Positions 34,873 through 46,800 of a stretch of 64,000 bases of DNA are shown in pieces. This stretch comes from Lachancea kluyveri NRRL Y-12651. Taxonomy: Eukaryota > Ascomycota > Saccharomycetes > Saccharomycetales > Saccharomycetaceae. Each line of letters opens with the position of its first letter. Positions within the stretch are counted from its first letter, which is position 1. The notes beneath the pieces were generated by a model. It worked only from the letters and a program-made list of their open reading frames with translations. It was not told the DNA's origin and ran no database searches. The stretch covers positions 558,001 to 622,000 of the forward strand of contig CM000689.1 of NCBI GenBank assembly GCA_000149225.2, given 5' to 3'. The translations under genes were made by a program, and so were the position numbers.

Positions 34873-37800
34873 ATGCAGACAAAGGAAATTAGTCAACCGG
34901 GTGAGCTGGGCGATGACAAACTGCTTTCGCAGGTTGCAAGCTACTGCCAGGCTGTTGCCCACGTTTTACTCAACGTCCCACAAACCCTTACACAGGACCA
35001 GTTCGCTGCGAGCCATGAGTCTACTTTTCGCGATTTCGTAGAGGACACAGGCAGCAACATATTATTTATCACCAGAAACCCAGACGGTGGTCTCGCCGTC
35101 TCTCCGCTCCTGCCAGAGGCGGCAATGGAGGAGGAAAAGGAGGAAAAGGAGGAAGAGGAGAAAGAGGAGCAGGACCAGGGCCAAGAGACAGTGAAACGAC
35201 AAGGTGCGCACGCACAAGACGCACAAGACGCCCGAGATTCCCACTACGAGGGCTTCCATGCCACACTGTTGATCATCAAAAACAACCCCTCTCTCGATTG
35301 CGACACCCCGATCAGCACGCAGCTGAACGTGGTGAAGCTGCCCAGAACTGTGGATTTCGACACCCTAAAGTCGTTTGTGGGGTTCGGCGTGGCGTCCATG
35401 TTTGACGCCGTGGTGAGCAAGAATACAGGCCTGGGAACAGCGTCCGACCCTGTGAACCTGGCGCGCAGAAAGATCAACGACCTGTCGCTCTCGCTGCAAA
35501 ACCTGCAGCAGGTCGTCCAGGTGCCAGACATTGGCGCCACCGCCCACCCGCTGGTTCGCGAGGCCATCTCTCGCGGCGCCAACCCCAGGAACTACACCCA
35601 GTTTCTGTCAGAAGAACAGCTGTTGGACTCCAGTTTTCTGAACTCGCTGCAAAGGATCGCCAACGGCTGGATCCGGGCCGCCCAGCGTCTGACAAGACTC
35701 ACACGCAACGTGGAGGACGGATCGGCGTTCGACGAGGTGCACTTCTGGGGCAACCTCGAGCAGTCGCTGCAGGCGCTCGAAGAGCAGATCAACATCCCAG
35801 AGGTCCAGATCACGCTGTCGATCCTGACCGCTGCAAAGCGGTTCCACGCAACCGTCACGTTTGTCGCTGACACCGGGCTGAGTGACCGCATAAAGGAGGT
35901 CAGGAGCTACAACCAGCTGATGGGTGACTTTCCCATCTCCGAGCTACACGCTGCCGGCGATTTTGAGTCGCTGGAACGGGCGATTGACACAATCGCCATC
36001 GCTTTGAAGAAACTGAGGGTGTCATTGTACCCTGTCTCGAGGGCGATGGCCTTTATCGAAAAGCTCTCCCAGGACGTGGCCGCCAAACTCAAGAGCCTGC
36101 TGCCAAACATGGTGGTTTCCGACTACGAGATGTTCCAGGCTGCCACACTGGCTGCCACGCATGCCATCGGCAAATGGGACGCGTTGCTGAAGGAGTTCAC
36201 GGCCGTGGCAAGGGAGCTGCTGAGAAAGAGGTCCGAAAAGTATCTCTTTGTCAAGATCAACACGCCCACCGACAGCCTCCGAGAGGTGCTGGGGTCTGTG
36301 GGCTCGTTCCGCAAGAAGCACTATGCTTTGGTGGGTGTCTTGCAGCGCATCGGCTCCGGCCCCGACGATTACAGCAGGGACCTCGAACGCGTCTATGCGC
36401 CGATGGCCACGGTGGACCCGCTGCACGAGCCTTTTGCAAAATGGGCGCACGCCGAAAAGCAGTACGACCAAAGGGTCGGCGTGCTCGAGAATAAGCTGGT
36501 GGAGCACCTGCAGTCTAGACTGGAGCGCTGCGGAACCTCGGGGTCCATGTTCTATATTTTTGAGCAGTTCAGGCCGCTGATGTCGCGTCCGCGGATCAGA
36601 ACCGCCTGCAGAGAGTACCAGCACGAGCTACTGGGCATTGTCAAGGACGAGCTGGCCAAGCTACAGCTGCAGTTTTCGCAGCAGGGGGTGAACAGCGAGG
36701 TGGCGCGCCTCAGAGACGTACCGCCGGTTGCCGCCTCGATCATGTGGGCCAGACAGATGAACAAAAGACTGAACTCCTTGATGTCACGGCTCGGCGTCGT
36801 GCTGGGCGCGGATTGGAAACACACGTCCGAGGGCGGCAGAATCTATGCCGAGTGCACCACGCTGCTCGAAAGACTAGACACCACTGAGCTCTTTGAGTCG
36901 TGGGTCGACGACGTGTCTGGCAAGGGTCTCTTTTTGGACGAGCCCATCCTCAAGATTTTGAAGCATGACGGTGCTTTTGAAATGCATGTCAACTTTGATG
37001 CCTCGATGGGCTCGGTTTTCAAAGAACTAAGAAACCTGCTGTGGATGGGGTTTACCGTCCCCAGCGCGGTTGTCCGGTCCTCGAGAAGGGCACGAAGCCT
37101 GTACCCGCACGCATCCGTCACGACAGAGCTGTTGCAGACCTTTGTCGCGATCGTTTCGAGTCTGGAGAGCAGGACAAACACAAAGCTGCTCTTACGGATT
37201 GAGGTGGCCGACGTCTGGGCGCTGGTCCGGCGCACCATGACCGAAGCGTGGGACACCGTGCCAGTTGGCGAGAACGAAGGCGGCGAACAGCCAGGCAGCC
37301 CGATGTTCGAGTCGCCACTAGCACTGCTAGAACACTCCATTGCGGACCTTGTTGACAAGTACCAGGAGCTGCAGCCGGTGGAGCGCGAACTTGCAGACGC
37401 GTTTGAGGGTCTCTCACAGACACAGCTCGACGCTGCAAGCCTCTCCGAGAGTATCGAACGGGTTCAGTCTGTGGTTGACGGGGTTGTTTCACACGGGTTC
37501 AAAGACACCGAGCAGTTTTTGGACTCCACAAACGCAAGGCTGGCGGACACCCTTGCCAGCAGAACCGCGGCTTGGCTGCAGGATGCCCGGTTTCCCAAAC
37601 AAAGACATGTTCTGACGCTACAAGGCCAGTCGGTGCGCGTGTTGCCCAGCCTGGAACACACCAAGTCTGTTTGGGTTGCGCACGTCAACGGCATTGTGCA
37701 CAGCATGGCCACACAGAAGCGAGTACTCGACAAGAAACGGTTCGGCGTCGAGAACGCCCGCGGAGACCAGAGTTTTGCGTTTGTGGTTCCAAGAGTGCAA

Positions 37801-40800
37801 GCCGCCATCAACAACGCGCTGGCTTGGATCGAGCGCAACTACAAGAGGGCCAGAGACTACGTGGAGGAGTGGCGCAAGCTGGAGGCGTTATGGCGTGTGA
37901 GCGAGGACTCTTTGGCCGAGCGAATCGGCACTGATCTGCAGTACTGCTGCGACGTGCTCGTGGGCCTGCAGGAGAACCGGAAGCTCGTGGACACAGTGGA
38001 AAATGAGGTTGAACTGTGCCCCTGCCTGGCCGTGAATTACGAACAGGCGCAGGTGCGTGTCACCGGCAAGTACGACTACTGGCAAAAGGTGCTGTGCAAA
38101 AGGTTGCTGGAGATCTACCAGGAGCAGGCCAGCGCCCTTGACGCGTCCTTGCTCCGCGAAAGAACATACCTGGAGTGCAGCACGATCGACACGTCGTCTC
38201 TGTCCAAGGTGACCGAGCTGATCTCGCGCGTAGATGCACTCAAAAACACATGGGAGGCGAAGGACGATGCGCTCGAGACGTTCAGGTGTGCGCAGAGGCT
38301 GCTGCAAAGAAACAGATTTAGAATACCGGCCGGGTTTACCTACTGCGAGCAGATCGAGAGCGATCTGAGCTCGCTGAAGGAAATTGCAGCCAAGAAGGAG
38401 GCGGCCATTAGCAAAAACAGGGACTTGATCTCTACCAAGCTGGAAACAGAGGTCCAGAGGGTGTACGACGTTTCTGTCTCGCTGCAGCGGAGCTGGGCCA
38501 AAAAGAAACCCGTGTCGGTGGACACTGACCCGTGCGAGGCCCTGGCGGTACTGAACTCCTTTGAAGAGTCCATTGGCGCTCTGCGAAACGAAAGCACGCT
38601 GATCGCGCGCGCCGCCAAAGTCTTGCTGATCCCACTTGCGATCAAGGACTCGCTGGAGAGCGTTTTGCAGGACGTTCTCGACTACAAGTCCGTGTGGACG
38701 TCGGTGGACAGGCTGTGGAACGCGCTGCAGGGTGTGCTGGTGGCGAGGTGGTGCGATATTGACGTAGAGACCCTTCGGGAAACGCTGCAGACAATTTTGC
38801 AGGAGTCCCGCGGAATGCCGCAGAAGGTGTTCCAGTACAAGGTGTTCCAGAACCTGGTGGAGTCCATCCAGGGCGTCTCGCAGTCGACCAAGGTGCTGGC
38901 CGAGCTGAAGGACCCTGCGCTTAAGCCAAGACACTGGGCTGCACTGTTCAAGGACATTGCCGGTGTCGAGCTCGAGCCAGAGACGGCCAGTTCCTGCGAC
39001 TTTACGCTGAACGAGGTGCTGTCCTTGAACCCGCTGCTCAACGCCCCCGCCGTCTCCAAGGTGGTCCAGAAGGCCAGGGGAGAGCGCGTACTAGAAAGCT
39101 CCGTCAACGCGATCAAAAAGCAGTGGAGAACCACCACGTTTGAGAAGTTTGCCCATAGCAGTGGGATGGTCCTGGTGAAGAGCTGGGACACACTGTTCCG
39201 GACCTGCACCGACGACATCAACACGCTTGTGTCCATGAAGAACTCGCCGCACTACAAGATTTTCGAACAAGAGGCAATCGAGTGGGAGTCCAAGCTCGCG
39301 GTGCTACATGCGATCCTCACCAGCTGGGTCGAGGTACAGCGGCAGTGGGTGTATCTGCAAGGCGTACTGGGAGCCAACGGGGATATCAAGCGGCTGCTGC
39401 CCGCGGAGGCGTCAAAGTTTGGCAACATCAGCGGCGAGCTCAAGGCGCTACTCGGCAAGGTCTTTCACTCGGACGTTGTTCTGGATGTTCTGCACGTTGC
39501 AGACTGCTCGAGTGTTCTGAAACGCCTGCTGGAGTCGCTGCACAAGGTGAGAAAGTCGCTGAACGAGTTTTTGGAGTCGCAGAGAAAGCTATTTCCGCGC
39601 TTCTACTTTGTGGGCAACGAGGACCTGCTGCAGATTATCGGTGCCGGTGACGATCTGCAGCAGGTCTCGAGGCACCTGCAAAAGATGTTTGCGGGCGCCG
39701 CGGGCCTGCTCTACGAAAACAAGACAATCGCAGGCGTGCATTCCGCAGAGGGCGAGGAGCTTTTGCTCGACAACCCTGTGCGTCTCGAGCCGGGCTTGCG
39801 ACTCGACGAGTGGATGACTGAGCTCGACACGGAGCTCAAACTGACGCTGTCGCGCTCCGTCCAGACATGTATTGCCGAGTACCGCAGCACAGCGCCAGAC
39901 GCCACGTCCGCGCTTGTTGCGCGCTACCCGTTCCAGGTCTCGCTGCTGGCCCTGCAGGTGTGCTGGACGGCGGAAGTGGAGGAGTGTCTATCGCGCGGGG
40001 GCGACCTTGGCGCCGTGGCCACGTCGCTGGACAGCCGCCTGGACTCGCTCTCGTCGGCCCTGGGGCACCAGAGGCGGCACTGCGACAAACAAAAGACAGA
40101 GTCGCTACTAGTCGAGTGCGTCCACATGAGGTCCGTGCTGGACGAACTGAGCAGGGGCCCGGGTGCCGGAGGGCTACCGCCGTGCACGTGGGACAGGGTA
40201 CAGAAGTTTTACTACGACGACACCGGCGCTGACCCGCTAGAGAGGATAACAGTGTCGCAGTGCGGCTACACTTTTCTGTACGGGTTCGAGTACATCGGGG
40301 TTCCAGAGCGGCTAATCTACACGCCGCTGCTCGAAAACTGCTTCGTGGCGATGGCGCATGCGCTGAGCCAGAGATGCGGGGGCTCGCCCTTTGGCCCTGC
40401 GGGCACAGGTAAGACCGAGACCGTCAAAGCGCTGGGCCAGAACCTGGGCAGAATGGTGTTTGTGTTCAACTGTGACGACTCTTTTGACTTCCAGTCGATG
40501 GGCCGGCTGCTCTTTGGCATTGCGCAGATCGGCGCCTGGGGCTGCTTCGACGAGTTCAACAGGCTGGAGGAAAACATCCTGAGCGCCGTGTCGACGCAGA
40601 TAGAAAGCATCCAGACGTCCCTGCTTCTGCAAACAGGCACCATTGAGATCCTGGGAAAGACAGCGGCCCTGGACAGCAACACCGGCATCTTTGTCACCAT
40701 GAACCCGGGGTACGCTGGGCGCTCCGAGCTGCCCGAGAACCTGAAGAAAATGTTCCGCGAGTTTTCCATGAAGAAGCCAGACAGCAGGATCATTGCCGAG

Positions 40801-43800
40801 GTGCTGATGAGCACGCTAGGGTTTGCCCAGCCTGCGGCGCTGGCTTCCAGAACCGTCGAGCTCTTTGCTGCGCTTGCAGAGAAGGCAACGCCGCAGAAAC
40901 ACTACGACTTTGGACTGAGAGCGTTGAAGGGCGTTTTGAGAAACTGCCAGAGCATACTCGCGCACGCAACGCACCAGATCCCCCCGGACGTTCTGCTGCT
41001 GCGGAGCATGAACGAGATGGTCCTTCCCAAGCTGGTTGCGGAGGACGAGCTGCTGTTTGGGCAGCTGGCAGGGAACTTCTTCCCCGACACGCCGTACGAG
41101 TACTCTGAGGACGACTTTGCGGGCCGGTTGGGACAGGTTGCCTCCACAAGGAGCCTGTGCTGCTCGGAACAGTTTGTCAAGAAGTGCACGCAGTTCTACC
41201 AGGTGCAGAGGACCCAGCAGGCCATCATACTCGTGGGTGAGCCGGGTGCAGGCAAGACCGCAGTCTGGAAGTCGGCCATCCAGGCTCTGAAGCTGGACGA
41301 CGGCGTCGACAACATCGTGTTTGTCGTGGACACAAAGGCGCTCACCAAGGACGACGTGTACGGCACGCTGGACTCTGTTACTTTCGAGTGGAGAGACGGT
41401 GTGTTCACCTCGATTCTGAGAAGGCTCAGTGAGGACACCGTTGGGAACTTTGGAAAGTCGCGTGTGTGGGTCGTGTTTGACAGCGACCTGGATCCGGACT
41501 ATGCAGAGACCTTGAACAGCGTGCTGGACGACAACAAACTATTGACGCTGCCCAACGGTGAACGTTTGAGGGTGCCAGCAAACCTGCACATTGTATTCGA
41601 GGTGCACAGCCTGGCGCACGCCACGCCTGCCACGGTGAGCAGGTGCGGTATGATATGGCTCGCCGACAGCGTGGCCTCGCCCCACCAGCTTCTGACCGCG
41701 GCGCTCGCCACGGGCCTGCAGCAGTTTCGGGCTCGTCCCGAAGTGTCTGAAGCCTCCATTTTCAGCTTTGAACGGGCGGTTCTCGAGCTTTTGACCCCGG
41801 ACACGCTGGCGAGCGTTTTAGCGCTGGCCCGTAGTGCCGAGCACGTCATGGGGTTCGATGTCACGCGATCCGTGCACACGCTGGTGTCGACCATGTGCGC
41901 ACACTTTGCAAAGCACCACGGGCTGGCCGACGAGACGGACCCGTCTTCTTGGAAGGCCTTTGTCCAAAAAAAGCTGCAGGTTTCCTTGGTGTGGGCAATG
42001 GCTGGCGACAGCGGGCTCGACGTGAGGTGTGAGTTTGGCGACAAGCTGTGCCACCTGCTACGCGTGAAGGATCTGGGTGATGGCTCGCTGATCGACTACG
42101 ACGTGTCCGCGCAAGAGCAGACGTGGGTACCGATAGCAGCCTCTGTTCCGCCAGTGTCCCTGGAGGCGCACGAGGTGCTGAAGCCGGACGTCGTGGTGCC
42201 CACCCTGGACACCACAAGGCACGAGAGCTTGCTCTTTGACCTCTTGAACCAGGAAAAGCCGCTGCTCCTGTGTGGCCCACCGGGCTCGGGCAAGACCATG
42301 ACACTGTACAACGCACTGAGGCGGCGCGAGAACTGCGACGTGGTTGGCCTAAACTTTTCCAAAGAAACCACGGTGCAGCTCCTTCTGAAGACGCTGGAGC
42401 AGCACACGGCGTACTCGTCAACGTCGCAGGGGCTGGTGATGCAGCCGAGGTCTGCTGCCAAGCAGCTGGTTGTTTTTTGCGACGAGATCAATCTCCCCAA
42501 GCTGGACGCGTACGGGTCTCAACCCGTGATCCTGTTTATCAGGCAGCTGGTTGAAAAGCGAGGCTTTTGGCACAGCGGCAACAACCAGTGGGTAGCCGTT
42601 GAGAGGATCCAGGTTGTGGGTGCTTGCAACCCGCCCACAGACGCGGGCAGAACGGACATGACCAGGAGGTTCACCAGACACGCAGCGGTGGTGATGGTGG
42701 ACTACCCGGGCACGGTCTCGCTGGCGCACATCTACAACGTGTTTTTCGCAGCCGTGCTGAAACTGTCTCCGGAGCTAAGAGGGTTCTCCAAGGAGCTGAC
42801 GGCTGCGTCTCTGGAAGTGTACCACCGGTGCAAGGACGCGTTCACCGCGGACACCCAGCCCCACTACATATACTCGCCAAGAGAGTTGACGAGGTGGGTG
42901 AGAGGAATCTACCACGCGACCGCGGGCCGCTCGCAGACCTCGCTTGCGTATCTGGTCAAGATCTGGGCACACGAGGCCCTGCGGTTGTTCTGCGACAGGC
43001 TCGTGGATGAGTCGGAAAGAAGGGTCTTCCACGAGCTCCTCAAAAACGCGGTTTCGAAACACTTTCCCAACCAGGCGAGCGGGGACCTCGAGCCCTCTTC
43101 TCTGCTGTTCACAACCTGGCTTTCGCTGGAGTACAAGCAGGTGGAAAGACGCGAGCTGACGCGGTTTGTCAGGGAGCGGATGAAAACGTTTTGTGAGGAA
43201 GAGCTGGAAACGGACCTGATCATCTACGATGACATGGTGGACAACATGCTGCGGATGGACAGGGTACTGAGACAGGTGCAGGGCCATGCCATTCTGGTCG
43301 GGCCGGGCCGCAGTGGCAAGACGACGATAACCCGGTTTGTGTCGTGGATCAATGGGCTGCGGGTGGTGCAGCCGAGCATCCATCGCAACTTTACGCTCCA
43401 GGACTTTGACGACTTTCTGAGGGCCCTGCTGCAGAGTTGCGCGACAGAGAACCAGAAAACGTGTCTGATCATCGACGAGTCAAACATCCTAGAAACATCG
43501 TTTTTAGAAAGAATGAACACGCTGCTGGCCAACTCCGACGTCCCTGGTCTTTTCGAGGCAGAGGAGTACGACGCTCTGATCTCGCGCATTTCGCAGAGGG
43601 TGCAGCAGCTCGGGCTGCTTCTCGACACGGAGCAGGAGATGTACGACTGGTTCACCCAGGAGATCTCCAGGAACCTGCACGTTGTTTTCACCATCAACGA
43701 CCCCGGGAACGCTGGCTCTGCGCAGTTGATCACGTCGCCCGCGCTGTTCAACAGATGTGTGATGAACTACGCGGGCAACTGGTCTGTGCAGACCATGTCA

Positions 43801-46800
43801 CAGGTGGCCGACGCGGTTGTACAGTACATGCCGCTGGACAAGCCCGGATACGAGCCTGGGGTGCAGAACAAGGTGGGGGAGGAGAAGGAGAAGGAGAGCC
43901 GCGATGACGAACTGTCGCTGGCACGCGAGCCAAAGACGTTTCGCGACGTGCTCGTCAATGCGTTTGTTGTGTTCCACAAGCTGTACTACGCAACGGCGGC
44001 GCACGAGGACCAGGAGTCGCCGAGTGCGTTTTTGAACAACCTGCTCCGGTTCCAAAAGCTGTATTCCGAAAAGGCCAGCGAGCTGGAGGAGAATCAAAGG
44101 TTCATCTGCATCGGCCTCGACAGGCTGCGGGAAACAGTGCTCAAGGTTAGACAGCTCAACCAAACGCTGTCTGAGAAGCAGGGCGAGCTGGAGGCCAAGG
44201 AACAGGAGGCGCGCAGGACACTGGACAAGATGCTCGCGGACCAGAACGAGGCGGAGAGAAAGCAGGAAGCGTCGATTGAGATCCAGCGGATCCTGGCGGT
44301 GCAGGAGCGGGAGATCAGCGAGCGAAGGGCCGTGGTTGTGCAGGACCTGGCGCAGGCAGAACCGGCGATTCTAGAGGCCCAGCGCGGCGTCAAGAACATC
44401 AAGAAGCAGCAGTTCACCGAGATCAGGTCCATGCTGAACCCGCCCAGCGCGGTCAAAACAACGATGGAGGCGGTCTGCGTGGTGCTTGGCTACGTGGTGG
44501 CCGGGTGGAAGGACATCCAGCTGGCCATCCGCAGAGACGACTTTGTCACCAACATTGTCAACTACGACACCGCGGCGATGCTGACGCCCAAGACGAAGCA
44601 GCGCGTGGAGCGGGAGTACCTCGCGCGCCCGGACTTTGACTATGAGACCGTGCTCCACGCGAGCAAGGCGTGCGGGCCGTTGTACCAGTGGGTGGTTGCG
44701 CAGGTCAGATACGCGGAGATGCTGGCCAAGGTGGGGCCCTTGAAGGAGGAGGTTGCGGGGGTCGAACAGGAGATGCTGCAGACAAGGGCCAGGCTTCTTG
44801 CCGCAGACGACATGATCGGTGAGCTGCAGGCCGGCATCGAGCAGTCCAAGGAGCAGTACGGCCGGATCATCAGGGACGTGGAGCTGATCAAGACCGAGAT
44901 GGAGTCTGTGCACGCCAGGGTCGGGCGGTCCGTGAAGCTGATGGAGAGCTTGGACTCCGAGAAGAGCAGGTGGCTCAGGAGCACGCAGCAGTTTGGCGAG
45001 TGGCGCAGAAACCTGGTTGGCGACTGCCTGCTGTCGTCGACGTACGCGAGCTACTGCGGGCCGCACAACCAGAGGACGCGCGCCCAGCTGTTCAAGAAGT
45101 GGCGTTGGGTGATGGGCCGGCTCGGGATCAACCACGATCCAAACTACAGCTTCATCGGCCACACGGTGGACCCTTTGGAGAGGATGCGGTGGATATCGCA
45201 CGGGCTGCCCGACGAAGACCTGCACATCGAAAACTTTTCCCTGTTACTGGGCGGCGCGGGGTACCCGTACGTGGTGGATCCGAGCTCGCGAATCGTTCAG
45301 GTGCTGGAGCAACACTTTGGCGGCGGGCTTGTTGTGTCGAGCTTTCTGGACCAGGGCTTTGTCAAGCAGCTGGAAAACACCCTGCGGTTTGGCGGGTGTA
45401 TTGTGATCCAGGACGGTGAATTCTTTGACCCGATTGTGTCCAAAGTGGTGGGCAAAGAGTTCCGGCGTGCAGGTGGCAGACAGACCGTGCAGGTTGGGGC
45501 CCACGAGGTGGACGTGTCGCCCGAGTTCTTCATGGTGATCCACACCAGAGACCCGGGCTGTCAGCCGCCGCCGTACGTGAAAACACGCACCTGTCTGGTC
45601 AACTTTACGATAGACAGGGGGAGTGTCGAGGCCCAGGCCCTGCAGATCACGCTTTCGAAGGAAAACCCGCGGGTGCAGAAGCAGAGAAACGACCTGCTGA
45701 GGCTGAATGGCGAGTACAAGCTCCGCCTGCGCGAGTTGGAGCAGTCACTGTTGCGGTGCCTGAACAGCTCCGAGGGCAACATCCTGGAGAACGACGAGCT
45801 GGTTGCCACGCTGGAGCAGCTGAAGGTGGATGCGGCGGAGGTGGAGAGCAAGATCGGAGAGACCACGGACGTTATCGCCGCAGTTGAGGGCATCGCCAAC
45901 GAGTACTACAGCCTTGGCGAGCACTCGACGCTGCTCTTCACGCTGCTGGGCGAGCTGTCCTCGCTGCACTGGTTCTACGAGGTCTCTGTTTCCCAGTTCA
46001 TGGACTGCTTTGCCTCGATCTTTGAAACCGCCAGCGCTCCAGACGGACGGCCGAGGGCCAGCCAGCTGCTGCAAACGCTGTACTGCGAAGTGTATGCCAG
46101 GTTTTCGCCAAATCTGGTGGAGCACGACAAGATTGTGTTTGCAACCGTGCTGTTTGCGCTCTATCACCGATCGACAGAGAGCCGGTCGTTTCAAGACGTG
46201 TTGGAGCAGACTTTGCTGCTGATCCGGGACGACCGTAGCTCTGTCGAGGGCATTCTCAAGGCCTCTGGTGAGAGTACGCTGGCGCTGGCGGAGTCCAAGC
46301 ACGAGGGTGCGCTAGCAGACCTGCTGCGGGCGGTGGCCGACAAAGAAGGCAACCGTCTGCGGGGCCTGTTGGGCCTCGCGGAGTTCTTCCAGAGGAACAA
46401 AGCCTACACTCTGGCGCGGTACGTCGAGCAAGAGGGCCCGGTCTCGCTAATCGTGGCGTCTGCTAGGGGCGCTGACGGCACCTTCAAGGTCCAGCAGCTG
46501 GCTGCCCAACGGGCGCAGAAACTGAAAGTGGTCGCGCTGGGGTCTGCAGAGAGCGTGGAGACGTCGGACGCCCAGCTTTCGCGTTGTAGCGCAGAGGGCA
46601 AGTGGCTGCTGCTGCAAAACCTGCAAACCTCTCCGCAATGGGTGCGGCACACGCTGCCCAAGCGGCTACATTACCTGCTGAACCACGACACCACGTCGCC
46701 GAACTTTAAGGTGTTCATGACGTGTGGGCTGCAGGGCAAGGCGCTGCCGGCGCCTCTGCTCCAGCCCAGCTACAAGCTCGCGTACGAGGGCGAGCCCGGC

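Noticed and set aside
37888-38934. 348-codon minus-strand frame inside DYN1, and similar long antisense frames inside LCB3 (47855-48787) and URA2 (60191-61075, 62111-63190)
   Set aside because: All lie opposite confidently identified genes with G/C-ending codons, which open the complementary frame. None shows family motifs.
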